Shown here: positions 35,297-46,851 of the stretch, one piece after another
Numbering within the stretch: the first letter of the stretch is position 1
Layout: each line of letters starts with the position of its first letter
From: Drosophila miranda
Taxonomy: Eukaryota; Arthropoda; Insecta; Diptera; Drosophilidae
Assembly: GCF_003369915.1 (NCBI RefSeq)
Contig: NW_022881603.1
Location: forward strand, 30,191,522-30,255,521
Length of the DNA stretch: 64,000 nucleotides
Direction of reading: 5' to 3'
Made by a program: the position numbers and the translations under genes
Notes under the pieces: generated by a model
What the model was told of the DNA's origin: nothing
What the model saw: only the letters and a program-made list of their open reading frames with translations
Databases searched by the model: none

Positions 35297-36805
35297 TTAG
35301 TACTTGTAACGATAAATGGCAACGCCAGCGACGCCAATCAATATAGAACCCATTAGATAGCCCAGAAGTTTCAGCTGCAAGCACACAAAAAAATAGAGTG
35401 GTTAAAGGCAGTTGTGTTAATTCTATTTTTGTGATTTAAGAACCTTGGAATTTTCCACGAGGGGTTGCTTTTGTCGGGCAGCAGTCTTTTGTTCCATTTT
35501 CTTGGCCTGGCCCAACATCTTCTGATACATTTCTTTTTCGTTGTGTTGATCGCGACGCGCCTTGATGAAAAGCCTGGCCAGATCTTGTTGAACTCCGCGA
35601 TTTTCAGGCTCGAGAGTAGCCACCTTTTGGAACAACTTAATAGCACCCTGCGTGTCGTTCTTGCCTTCCAGTATCTGGAGGGGATTACACCAAAATATTT
35701 GGTCACACACTAAGAACAGGAATATAAACTATTGTACTTACTCTTCCCTTGCGATACAAGGCCTTTGGGTTATTCGGCTGACATCGCAAGACATTCTCCA
35801 CAGACTTGAGGGCTGCGTCGAAGGCCGAAATTTTGATCTGAGTCATGGCCAGATTGTTATAGACAATCAAACGATCATCCAGAATGGCCTGCGTTTCACT
35901 GTTGGAGAGCTAGTCAAAGGGATCCTTTAGAGTTCACTATAGGACACGTCACTATTCGTTTCACTCACTTGCAAATCTTCTTTGTCAAATTCAGATTCCG
36001 GATCCCCATCACGTGTGTCCAAATAGTCGAGAGCTCGTCTGTACAAGTGAATGGCAGTATTATATTCCAACCGCTTGAAAAAGTAGTTGGCACGCTCTTT
36101 CTTTCGGGTTCTGGAAAGGGAAAGAGTTTCTTGTGATCATGTGCTATGGACAGGGAGCTGTGCTTTAACAAACCCATATTTGCGGATCACTTCAAAGGTC
36201 TTCAGATCGGCAAACTCTTCGTATTTGCTATCCAGCAGCTCTATTTCATAAGTAAGCTGTAAGGTAGACATGAAGCTAAATTTTCATGATTTGGCTAGCT
36301 TCACACTTACAAGTGCATTAGGTGGGACGATGAAGTCCCCGTCGTTGTCTTTTTTTAGCCCAAGCGTCCCGTAGCCAAATCTGGGATCCACAACCACTTC
36401 GGCGACTTCACCAACTTTAAGCATGGGCAGTATCATATCCAAGCCCTGGACCACCTCATAGTCGCCAACATGACACTGAAAGTTCTTTTCCTCCTCTACC
36501 ACTTTGCCATCCTCGAGTTTGCCGTTAAAACTTATGGTGACCAGTTCACCGCGACTGGGAGTTTTGGCATCTTCCGGTGCCTTCTTGATGATGCGCTTTA
36601 TCAGCTGCTTGTTGCCCAATATATCACATTCACTTTCACTCTCGGCCTCTTCTCCCTTATCCGTATCGCCGACAAGAGTCGTTGTTGCTGATGTTTCTTC
36701 AGTGGCTTCAAAGGCTGCCTCGGCTGTGGCCTTACGTAAATCCTTCGTGTCTTCGGCATTCGTCAGATCCTCGAAGGAGCTGCTGCTAGATTTCTCCGTG
36801 TCCAT
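35297..36805 (-). CDS. zda: FKBP8-like immunophilin with TPRs and C-terminal anchor (zonda)
   Basis: FKBP8/FKBP38-class proteins are tail-anchored in mitochondria or ER and act in chaperoning and autophagy. The fly orthologue is zonda. Exons (minus): 36805-36311, 36256-36174, 36110-35969, 35909-35742, 35674-35444 and 35374-35297, adding in frame to about 398 codons. It has an acidic Ser-rich N-terminus and an FKBP domain ([21 protein letters not shown] to [18 protein letters not shown]). The TPRs read [51 protein letters not shown] and [24 protein letters not shown]. The last exon encodes [23 protein letters not shown], a tail anchor. The donor after exon 5 (GTTCTT) is weak; the others are normal. 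The aromatic FKBP active-site residues are partly replaced, as in FKBP8. Confidence 0.88.
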
Positions 36806-38670
36806 ATTTTCCTAGAAGACGAAAGTGTGTTAAATATTGGAACATGGAACAAAGGGCACTGGGAAAAGCGTGGTTAACGTATGACTTGGCGGACGTCCAC
36901 GGTCACTTGCACCTGACCGGCAACTTACGCTAATATGTGCTCTCTTAATTTTTGTGTTTTTAAATAAAATATTCGAAAATAAATTGGAAAAAATTCACAT
37001 TACAGCAAAACGAAAAAAAGTTTACAATTTCACTGCATTTCACTGCTAGCTAGAGATGGGCAAAGTAGATATCTGCACAGTCAAATATCGGATAAATATT
37101 ATATGTTGGCACAAATTTAAACTTTCTCCACTTTCACTGAGATTCAAACAAATTCTTAACTGGCTAGCAAGAGAATATTAACAAAATAAACTGAGTGGCA
37201 TCTGAATAAATATACGCACATATTCTCCGCCTACTATCGATACCAGAACATCGATAGATCTGTTCGAGTGTAACCAGAGTGCGGAGAATCAAGTTCAATT
37301 TAAATTTCCGTTCACCGTTCATGAGCTTTCAACGGTTCGGTCGGTCCACGGCTTCAGCGCGGTTCGTGATATCGAGATAAAACTACAAATGAAAATAACG
37401 CGTACGCATGCCACATACGTATAACGATGTAAACAAAGAGACAGCATTTAAAAGGCGGTACAACGAGTGCATTTTACAGATACACACCCATGAGTGCGTA
37501 TGTATGGATAAAGATACTGGCATACGAGTGCTTGTAGACAAAGTGAAATCAGACTTCGGGCAGTAACAATATTTTGCAACTGAACAACGACAGCCACTAT
37601 TGTTTACCATTTGTGCGATTCGTTTAAGCGTATTTCTGTGTTGACTGTGAAATTAACACTTTCCTATTGGGCCCAGAGGGGCGACTGCGGCCTGCCTGTC
37701 GCTATTTGTCCGATCAAATAGTATCATATTTCCCCAATGTGGTAATGGCAAACACAGTGGCTGCAATAATGTTATGGATTACTTCCTTCTGTCAGCTAAT
37801 GGGGCTTATCTTGAACTTGATAATCCCGCTGCATTCGAGCATAATTCGAGCAATGCACTCGATTAACTTCATGACACAATTGGCGGCATCAAGTTTCCCT
37901 GCGCTTCCTTGATTAGCCATTTTCGCTTTTATTCATTCGCGAATGCGCAATCATTTTCCTACGGTTCGTTCGGGTGAGTTGTGAGCTGTGTGCGAAATCC
38001 GTCGTCCAACCTGTTCCACCTGTATTTCGCATGGGGGCTGGGACTGGGATCGGAACCGGATCGGGCACTCGGGGACTTGGGGCTGGGCTCGCTTGACTTG
38101 GCGATGCTCGGGCTTTTCTTTACGTAACGCCGCTGGTCAACCTAGTTTCGGCTGTTATTTTCACTCTTTGCCGACTGCATTCGCCAGTCATCCATGTCCA
38201 GAGCCACAGAGTCGAGTGGCTCCTCCTCCAGCCGGCTCCTCCACTGGAAGACCAGCAGCAGCAGCAGCAGCAGCGTCGGCAACAGAAGCAGCACGTTTTT
38301 ATTATCGCATTATTATTTCCCTTGCGGAATATTAATGGGCAAACCCAATACGAGTACTTTGAGGAAATGTAAATCCATAGTTCGTTGGCCAAGTAAACCT
38401 GTTCCTCCCCCAAGCCCCCATGCCACCAAGCCCACAGGCTCAGTGACACCCAAAACGGAAATCACTTTGTGCATAGCCAAGTGAATCACATCAATTACCT
38501 TAATAACAGAAATACTCGTTTCTGAATTCTATTCGGTTTAGTTAGAGGCATTTATTCATCGGATCTGTGCCAATTCTCGCGTGTAAAGTGCCAGATCACA
38601 TTCAAAGAGCATTCAAAGTGAAATCAAATTGGAAAAGAAAAGAAACGAAAAGAAATACAATCAAGCAATC
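36806..38670. other. divergent region between the FKBP8-like gene and GLaz
   Basis: No convincing coding sequence. Several short open frames here have no family features. A CAG-rich microsatellite-like stretch lies at 38255-38278. The right end must contain the GLaz promoter and 5' untranslated region. Confidence 0.5.
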
Positions 38671-40841
38671 ATGGGCAAGCAAACGTTTCGCCATATTTCG
38701 CCATTTGGAATGGTGATGGTCTCAAGTGTGTTCCTACTGACCTTTGTGGCGGAGACAAATGCCTATGGATTTGGACGTTGCCCGAACTATCCATCGATGC
38801 CAAAGTTCAATATGAGTCGTGTAAGTTCAACATCGTGCGGATCTCTAAAATCTGAATAATCTCAATAAAACAGTCGGTTGGAGAACTATGCATTCCATGA
38901 ATGATAAATATATATAATATATATTCTGTAAATGATTTCGTTGAGACCACTTTCTGATGTAGGTCATTGTCCAATTAGTGAATTAAATATGCCACCCCAT
39001 CATAGTTATTACCTAAGATCAAACCCTTTCCAATTCCTTTAATTTGTACTACCACTGTCCTTACAGCGCATTATTCGGCGAAGAGAGGGGGATACAAAAA
39101 CAAATTTAAACCTGTCGCCTTTTCAATTAATTAGCACAAGGCGGCCGAAGACCTTTCTTCATTTTATGGATTGTGCATAAAGATGAACTTGAACCAATTT
39201 AAGGCCATCAAATCCGATCCATCCCCAATGTAAAAATGAAAACCAGTTTTACCATGATGGCCCGGCCTGGCCTGTCCGTCTGTCCGATGGTAAACAAGCC
39301 ACTTACTTGTGTTTTTTGGAAAAAATAATAAAAGGAAGTAAATCCACAGCTTCCAATAAAAACGGCATTCATAGGCATGCCAAGGACAACAAAGTGAACT
39401 AATTGCAGAACCCCATTAGGAGGGGACCAGACGGGGACGGGGACCACCAGTGCCAATAGTGCCACTTCTGCTGTTGGGGTACAATCAATTTAGCAGCACG
39501 AATTAAATTGATTGAGCCTTGATTTGCATAAACGATAATCTCTCATAATTTGCTAGGCGAGAGCTCGCTCCGTCACCACATAATCATCCAATTGAGCTCT
39601 GGACGGGCGTAAATAAAACATCATTTGACATCATTAGCGACCGCCCCCCATTCACCCAGCTCTGAACTGCTGACCCAGGGGCAAAGACCTCGCCTCGTCA
39701 TCCACAGATGCATCATAAAGCCGTCTCGACTGCTTCTTCGTGTGACTTTGAACTGCAAGAGGCCAAATGTCTGATGACGGTGCCGCCGCTACTCTTCTTT
39801 TTTAATCGTCAGCCATTAAAACCAGTTCCAACACAAAAATGTTTATGTTTTACGCATATTTTTGCTAAATGATGAATGCTACCGCGGAAGAAGGGGGGTG
39901 ACTTGTTGTAGTAGTAACCCAGTTAACGCGAGAGAAACGCAGGTAAAGCGCGTGCCAGCACAAGAAAGGGCCCAACTTTCGGAACCACTCAGCTGCGATC
40001 TAATTAGTTCTGGTGTTATCCGAACGATAATTCTATACTACTCATAGTTATTTAATAAATGAATGAATGAGTACCTTGAGTAAACATTTCTTTGTTACCT
40101 GCATCCATTATACACCCATAGATGTTGAAAGTTTGCCTTAAAAGAAAAGACGTACAACGTTTTAACATATCTTAGATAATGCTGAAACAATAAAAAACTT
40201 ATTTGCTTAATTTCAGGTTCTGGGCCATTGGTATGAGGTAGAACGTTCGTTTTACCTTCCAGAGATTGCTTCGGGCTGCACCACATTTCAGTTTGAGCCG
40301 TACAACAAGGGGGAGCAATCCAAGTTCCAAAATTTCAAGCTAGGGGTGGCCATCAAGAACATCAATCGTATGTGAGTAGAGCCAAACCGATCATAGATAT
40401 TCAGCTTTATTAGCTAGTGTTATCCCCTGTAGAACTGGAAATCCGAATGTGAATATAGGCTACGCTACGCCCGAGAACAGCAGATCCTCCATCATGGATT
40501 TCAAAGTGAGACTTCCCTTTCGTTCGCTGCTTAAACACTTTCATTGTTATCATTAATGCTTACTTGGGTAGTTTACCACTCGATTCCCGAATGTGATTGC
40601 CCGTCTGTTGCCCGGCTCTGAAAAGTACCAAGTGCTCTATACGGACTATGAGAACTTTGCCATCCTTTGGTCCTGCGGCAGCATTGGCTCCCTGGGCCAT
40701 TCCGATCAGATATGGATATTGGGGCGTGATCGCGACTTCAAAATCGACATACGCTCCAAAGTCTACGATGTGCTCAAGATCTCGCTAGATCCGGACAGAC
40801 TAATCATCAGCAAAAACAAAAACTGCCCCGAGGTGCTCTGA
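38671..40841 (+). CDS. GLaz: Glial Lazarillo, apolipoprotein D-like lipocalin
   Basis: This secreted lipocalin carries small hydrophobic ligands and supports stress resistance and lipid handling in glia. Exons: 38671-38820, 40217-40371, 40433-40505 and 40572-40841, in frame, 215 codons. An in-frame ATG exists at 38629, but MGKQTFRH at 38671 has the better context and places the signal peptide (MVMVSSVFLLTFVAETNAYG) near the N-terminus. The lipocalin signature is VLGHWYEVERSF in exon 2. ENFAILWSCGSIGSLGHSDQIWILGRD is the later strand region. Cysteines (CPNYP, SGCTTF, WSCG, KNCPE) fit two disulphides. Intron 1 is long (1.4 kb) and the others short. Intact. Confidence 0.92.
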
Positions 40842-40930
40842 AAAAACAGCTCCATGGGTCATCCCCATTTGTACATTTAGGTTCTCATTTGGTTAAGGAA
40901 AATATTGAATTTCATGCCTAATCATTTAGG

Positions 40931-41299
40931 CTCTGTGATATCGAGGAGTGTGAATCGGAGGCAAGGCGGTAGTCGTGAAATCCATCGTGACACGGCTGTG
41001 GAGCTGGAGGTGGACACGGCGGTGGACATGGTGGGGGACACGGCGGTGGATTCGGTGGCGGACGCGGCGGTGGATTCGGCGGTGGACGCGGCGGTGGATA
41101 CGGCGGTGGATACGGCGGTGGACGCGGAGGTGGAGGGCGTGGTCGATACGGGAGAGGTGGAGGATACTATGGCTACGGCGGATATGGACGCTTTAGAGGC
41201 TATGGATACGGAGGCATTATACCTGTGCCTTTACCTATTCCCCTGCCGGTGGCCTACAGCGGATGGTACTACGACTACTACGGCTACTACACATGCTGA
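40931..41299 (+). pseudogene. glycine-rich protein coding remnant
   Basis: From 40991 one frame reads HGCGAGGG, then GGGH, GGGF, GGGR and GGGY repeats, RGRYGRGGGYYGYGGYGRFRGYGYGG, and ends IPVPLPIPLPVAYSGWYYDYYGYYTC with a stop at 41297-41299. This looks like a secreted Gly/Tyr-rich fly protein. There is no ATG in this frame. Stops lie just upstream (TGA 40988-40990, TGA and TAG before it), and I see no acceptor that would bypass them. The frame with an ATG at 40905 gives a monotonous AVD repeat and is a shadow. It is either the last exon of a gene whose start I cannot find, or a copy with a frameshift near 40990. It lies 150 bp after GLaz. Confidence 0.5.
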
Positions 41300-42086
41300 G
41301 GAGTAGTGCGGAGCTGGGTACGATTATGAGTGGGGTTTATTTATACAAATTTCATTCAACATTTTAGTTACAAATTCTGATTATGTAAATGTCCCAAGAA
41401 AGTTAGGCTGTAGACAGTTCTCTAAATATTTCATATTCGTTATTGTTTTGATGGTCTTTGGTGTGTGTGTGGTTCCTGTTGCACAATTCAGCACTTTGTA
41501 TACATACTGAGTTGAGTTTTTTTGCGGAGTGCTTGGACTCTGGTAATCCTAGTAAAATCACATTAAAATGCAATCAACATACATATGGTTATATGGAAAA
41601 CTTAGGACTACGGATATGAGTACGGCTACCATCCGAGTGGCTGACATGCATGATGCGTTCGTTGTGGCAAATTAAGTCGAGTAGAGACTAGACCCCAGTC
41701 AGAGAGGAGCCTTTTGATGAATATAACAAAATAGTACCAAGATTACGGAAGGCTGCGCGTGGAAGCATCCAAATTAGAGACATCAATTCCTTAGAGATAT
41801 GGAATGGAACCTTGCAGGGTTCACAACTGTTTAACTTAACAGAAGCACAATCTGCCTGCCCCTCTTGTCTGGGATATCAGTATATCAACTATATATATCA
41901 GTGGTATATGTGTATAAAAGGGTGTTTCTTGTATATAATCGTTGTATTGCCTGCCCCGGAAGACTACGGACGAGCATTCTGATTACGATTTATGGATTAC
42001 GGATTCATTGCAAACGTGTAAAACGCGACGGAGTTATTGCTGTTGCTCGGATTCGATTGATCTACATCCAGATTCCTTCACATGCT
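41300..42086. other. region between the Gly-rich remnant and Nrk 3' end
   Basis: Probably the Nrk 3' untranslated region on the minus strand. No gene is seen. Confidence 0.5.
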
Positions 42087-44502
42087 CTAGAGCATAGCCT
42101 TGCACTCGTTCTCTGCTATGCTGTGCTGGATGCAGTGGTTGATCTCGGCAAAGCCCGGTCGCTCGCTGGACTTGCGGTTCCAGCAGCGACGCATCAGGGC
42201 GTAGACGGAGAGCGGCGTGTTGTCCGGACAGCCGAGAACATTGCCCTCCTTGATGTACTTGATGACCTCCTCGTGGGTGAGCCCAAAGTACGGCTGCAGG
42301 GCGAAGGAGAAGATCTCCCAGAGCACGATGCCGTAGGCCCACACATCCGACTCCAGCGAGAACTTGTTGTACAGAATGCTCTCCAGCGGCATCCAGCGGA
42401 TAGGTATGAAGTCGTTCTCGTCGCCCTTGTAGTAGTCCTGCAGATAGATCTTGTGCGATAGTCCGAAGTCGGCTATCTTCACCGTCATGTGCTCGTTGAT
42501 CAGGCAGTTGCGAGTGGCCAGGTCGCGGTGTACGAACTTCCGCTCCGCCAGGTAGAGCATTCCCGATGCAATATCGGCGGCCATTTGCAGCAGGTGCTTC
42601 TCGTTCAGCTGCAGCCGGTCACGGGGTTGGGCCTGGTGGGTGGCAAAGGGTGAGCAGGCGCGCAGGAACTCGCTGAGATCTCCTGGTGCCATGTACTCGA
42701 AGAGCAGGCACATGGGCCGGCCCAGGGCGCACACACCCAGCAGCTTCACGATGTTCGGATGCTCAAATTCGGCCAGCAGGCAGGCTTCCCGCTCGAAATC
42801 CATTTGCATCTGATTGCTGGCATCGTCCTTGAGCATCTTGACGGCCACCAGGAGATCGTCCTGGCCGGGCACCAGACCCGGGGCCTTGGCCTGGAACACC
42901 CGACCGAAGGCCCCCTGTCCCAGGGAGCGCACGTACACAATATCGCCGCGTGGATACTCCAGCTTCTCCAGACGAGCATTCTGTTGGCTCTTGGTATCCT
43001 GAATGGCCACCGTGGTGAGGGTGACACAGTTGCTGTGGATGGTGGCCGTGCTGCGGATGGTGCCCCACTTGGCCAGTGTGTTGGTATTTGCTCCTCCTAG
43101 TGTCTCTCGACTGGTCGCCAAGTTGCCTCCGCCCTCACCGGCCCTCATCGAGGCATTGCAATCACCCCCGCCAGTGCCAGATCCTGGTCCAGTTCCTCCC
43201 GGCGGCTGGGAGTAGTCCTTGTGCTTGGACACCTTGTATATCAGCAATATCATCAGATGGAGGGCCACGATCCCAATGAAACCGACCCCCGCCAGCAGGA
43301 AAATCATTGAGGGGGTGAAGAACTTCTCCATCTTGATGGGCGTGTTCATGTCGTTGGCATTGGGATCCACATAGTCGGCTGGGAAGAAGTAAACAAAGAT
43401 GAGCTCTTGTTGGAAGGAAAGAAACAGCTCGACTCACGGCATATGGGAAGGTCGCAGTGCTGCCAGCGCACGGATTCGTCCACCGTGTAACACCAGGGCT
43501 GCTCCTCCTCTCCACCCGCATTTCGGCAGTAGTTCTCGCCCTCCAGAAGCTGTGGAAACACCAGGGGTGGCTGGATGTGCTTGTGTGGATGCTGTGTGTC
43601 CCAGCGCTGGCAGGGAATTCCCGATTTGGTCACGTTCATAGTTCCTAGATAAAATCGGCCGTTGCCATTTCGGCAATCGTCTGTCAATGCAAGAAATTTT
43701 CATATTAGTTTAGGAGCGATCTCTCAGCGATGGGGGTAGGACCAACTCACAGCTAGCTTCCGACTCCTTGATCTCCGTGAGGCCTATGTACGAACAGTTC
43801 GGCCGCCGCATGGAGGTGTCGTAGTGCGGCAGAGCAGAGCAGTTGGGCAGACGGAAGGAGCCCCGACTCTTGATGAACATGTTGCGCTCCTTCTTCTCCT
43901 CGATGAGCACCCAATCGTTGTAGCAGAACTGCAGATGGGTGGCCTGGCAGTCCTCGAAGCAGAGCGGAGCCCTCACAGCTTGTCCGTCCTCCACATGGCA
44001 GTTGGGAAACGCATAGGCGCACAGCATTTTCTGGAGGGGATCGATCGAAAGGAATATATAAGACACCAACAGAGGGTGCGATCAGTGGGCTGCTCACCTC
44101 AGCCGCTTCGCGGCACAGACCGGTGAGGTCGCTAATCAGCTCGTCCCACAGCGCCGTTGTGGTCTGCTCATTCTTCCAGCCACCCGTTGGGTCGTCCAGG
44201 CTGTACCACACCTGGCCGACAATGTACTGCTTGCACACCTTTCCGTTGTAGGGAGCACAGTAGCCATTGTCCTCAGCCCGCTCCCTGTCGTGCTCGTGAT
44301 GACGCTGATGCTGGTGGTGGCGCCGGGCTGGCTGCTCGATGGCGTTCATCGAGTTGGCGTGCACTGCACTGGTAAATAAGAACACGCACAGCCCCAAAGA
44401 AACCACAAAAACCAACAAACTCGGTATTTTCCTCATCCCCAAAGCTGGCCCCAAGCCCACACCCCCCACGCCACCCACTCCCACCCTCAACCGGGCAGCC
44501 AT
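42087..44502 (-). CDS. Nrk: Nrk, ROR/MuSK-like receptor tyrosine kinase
   Basis: Neurospecific receptor tyrosine kinase with a Frizzled-like Cys-rich domain, a kringle and a kinase domain. Exons (minus): 44502-44098, 44030-43751, 43680-43438 and 43378-42087, in frame, about 739 codons. The start used is [38 protein letters not shown], 22 codons later, is a signal-peptide-like alternative. The Frizzled domain runs from [13 protein letters not shown]. The kringle is [12 protein letters not shown] to [17 protein letters not shown]. The membrane segment is [24 protein letters not shown]. The kinase has [45 protein letters not shown] and [11 protein letters not shown]. No lesion is seen. Confidence 0.95.
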
Positions 44503-44908
44503 GGCTGCGTTTCTGTATATGCACGGCAGAAGCTTTGTTTTGCGGACACTTTCTAAACGAAATTGTCACTGGGATTACCAATTTCACTCATCTCACACAG
44601 CTCCAGGCGGATGCACTGGCTCTCCTGCTAATCTTTAGCCACTTTCTGGGAAAATTTGAGTGACGAAACCCGGGGAAATCAGTTTATTTTCGCAATGTTA
44701 TTCTCCCGTCGACGACGCCTTTTCACCGAATACCACAAAAGTTGGCGACGACAGGCCAACGGACTGGGCCACGCACAGGGGTTCACAGGGGTGGTTTCTA
44801 CCTCAAGAACAGGGCTGTTAAATGCGCGGCAAAAGCCAAGGCAAAGGGGAGGCCCTTGACTTTATTCTGAATTGAAATTACAGTGTACATGATTCATTTT
44901 GGATTGAT
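44503..44908. other. Nrk upstream region / ND-MWFE 3' flank
   Basis: It holds the Nrk 5' region. The ND-MWFE distal last exon ends at 44909. No other gene is seen. Confidence 0.5.
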
Positions 44909-46830
44909 CTAATTTTTCTGATCGGGATCATCACCCACATTTAAATCTTCATTCTGCTCCTTGTTCTGATCGTCTTCTTCATCATCGGGAATGGCGTCAA
45001 GTCCCTAGGAAGAGAGGAGGGCTGGGTATAGATCTGGGCAATGGAAGGAAAACTACAGGAAAACTCTACAACGACCAATCTTTCACTTCCGCACTTTACG
45101 TTTATTCACTTTTGCACTTAAGTTTTAAAGAAATTTCACTTAAATCAACTTATTCCTTCTTCTCGTCTGGTATGGCATCGAGGCCCTGCAAGTAAATGAA
45201 TTGTGTCTCAATACAGAGGATCGGCTGTCGAAACTATAAATGAAACGGAAATGAAGCGACCCAACACCAATGAAGTATAACAAGGCGGAAATAACAAAAA
45301 AAAAAACGAGGGGGAACGTTGTGAGTTGCTGCGGACACCGCAACTCTACGGTTATACCCGATACTAAGTCAGTATGGCTCTCCTCCGGCAGACGCCGCTA
45401 ATATTAAACGACACGACAAAGAGTGCGTGCGAGAGAGACAGAAAATCAGTCTGAGCGTGACGTCGGGCGCTGCGTAGCCACTGCAAATTGATTTGTTCTT
45501 ATTGGCTATAAAAATGATCTGATCTGATCCAGATTCAGCAATCTGATAGATATGGTCATTATCTATGATTCTGCGTTTTTAGTTTTCTCGAATGTGCAAT
45601 ATTGTGGATGCAACAGATTTTCGTCCTTTGTGTGGGCGGAAGGGGATGGGGCGAAATTTTGAGATACACGTTTTATAGTAAGATCTAACAGGAGTGCGGA
45701 TACCAAATTTGGTTACTCTAGCCTTAATAGTCTCTGAGATTTTTGAATATCCCCAGATTTTCCCGAAATTTTGAAACAAACTCGTCTCGGTCCGATATAT
45801 TAGGAGTGTGGATACCAAATTTGGTTGCTCTAGCTTTTGTAGTCTCTGAGATCTAGGCGCTAATGTTTTACTCTAAGCAAAGCCGCCTATGCTACGTGTG
45901 TGTTAGAGAGAGACAGGGCGAGAAAAAATGAAATTGTTTTCTTGATGCTGGCTATAATAATAATACGATCCAATTCAGATTCCGCAGTCTTAAAGATATG
46001 GTCATTCTCTACAATTCTACGTTTTTGGTTTTCTCATATCTCTAAAATTGTGGATGCCACAGATTTTCGTCCTTTGTGGGGGCGGAAGTGGGCGGGGCGA
46101 AGTTTTGAAATATTTTTGTAGCAGTGACATATCACAGAAGTCTGGATCCAAAACATCGTTGCTCTAGCTCTTATAGTCTTTGAGCACTAGGCGCTGAAGG
46201 GGACGGACAGACGGACGGACGGACAGACGGACAGACAGACAGGGCTCAATCGACTCGGCTATTGATGCTGATCAAGAATATATATACTTTATGGGGTCGG
46301 AAACGATTCCTTCTGGACGTTACACACATCCACTTTTACCACAAATCTAATATACCCCAATACTCATTTTGAGTATCGGGTATAAAAAACAAAACGAAAC
46401 ACTGACCAACAATATTATGATGAGGAATGGAATGCAGAGAATACGAAAACACTGATCAACTAATAGCACTTACATTCATCAAGTACGGATTATCGGTCAG
46501 TCGGAAGTCGCGTTGGTACATCACACGTCTGAAACGCTCGTCCATGTTGCGACGGAAGGCCTGCGGGAGTAAAAGAAAACCATTAGAAATCATTGCCAGA
46601 AAACTATTTGCCGCAAGCTGCACCATCCGAGGAGCTTGGAATATGTTTAATAAATTCCGAATAGTGCCCAGTTAACTGTGGTTATATAAGAATTGGGAAT
46701 TGCTCGGACAGGAGGCAGCGGTCTAACTCACATTGCCCAGCGTCAGCTTCTGCACGCCGTACATGGCGTAAATGGGCACGGACAGAAGCACGGTGATGAT
46801 AGCGGCGCCAGGTAGGATTTCGAACCACAT
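44909..46830 (-). CDS. ND-MWFE: NDUFA1 (MWFE) subunit of mitochondrial complex I, two last exons
   Basis: Small accessory subunit of NADH:ubiquinone oxidoreductase, one membrane span, inner mitochondrial membrane. Exon 1 is 46830-46732 (MWFEILPGAAIITVLLSVPIYAMYGVQKLTLGN). Exon 2 is 46560-46474 (AFRRNMDERFRRVMYQRDFRLTDNPYLMN). Two candidate last exons follow, each with a good acceptor and the same phase. The proximal one, 45185-45150, gives GLDAIPDEKKE (73 codons in all, the usual length). The distal one, 45004-44909, gives GLDAIPDDEEDDQNKEQNED with an acidic end. Both start GLDAIPD, so they look like a duplicated, mutually exclusive exon. An SGM/ISY repeat sits in the intron between exon 2 and the last exons. 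A LINE ends 22 bp upstream of the ATG. Confidence 0.92.
45307..46387 (+). mobile_element. SGM/ISY-type repeat, copy 2 (ND-MWFE intron)
   Basis: Same element and same orientation as 9127-10227, shorter by some tens of bases in the middle, with scattered substitutions. It starts CGAGGGGGAACGTTGTGAG and ends GAGTATCGGGTATAAAAA. It keeps the GA-rich GAGAGAGACAG motifs (about 45432 and 45906), the GGAC/GACA run (about 46200-46241) and the terminal hairpin. It is antisense to ND-MWFE. Confidence 0.78.
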
Positions 46831-46851
46831 CTTGCCAAGAAAAGTTGTCTT

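Noticed and set aside
37667..37912. 81-codon open frame upstream of GLaz
   Set aside because: No recognisable domain, unclear start context and no supporting splice sites.
38255..38278. CAG-rich run considered as a polyglutamine coding segment
   Set aside because: No gene structure surrounds it. It looks like an ordinary microsatellite in non-coding sequence.
40905..41306. 133-codon open frame with an ATG and AVD repeats
   Set aside because: It is the shifted reading of the GGN-GGN repeats. The Gly/Tyr frame is the protein-like one.
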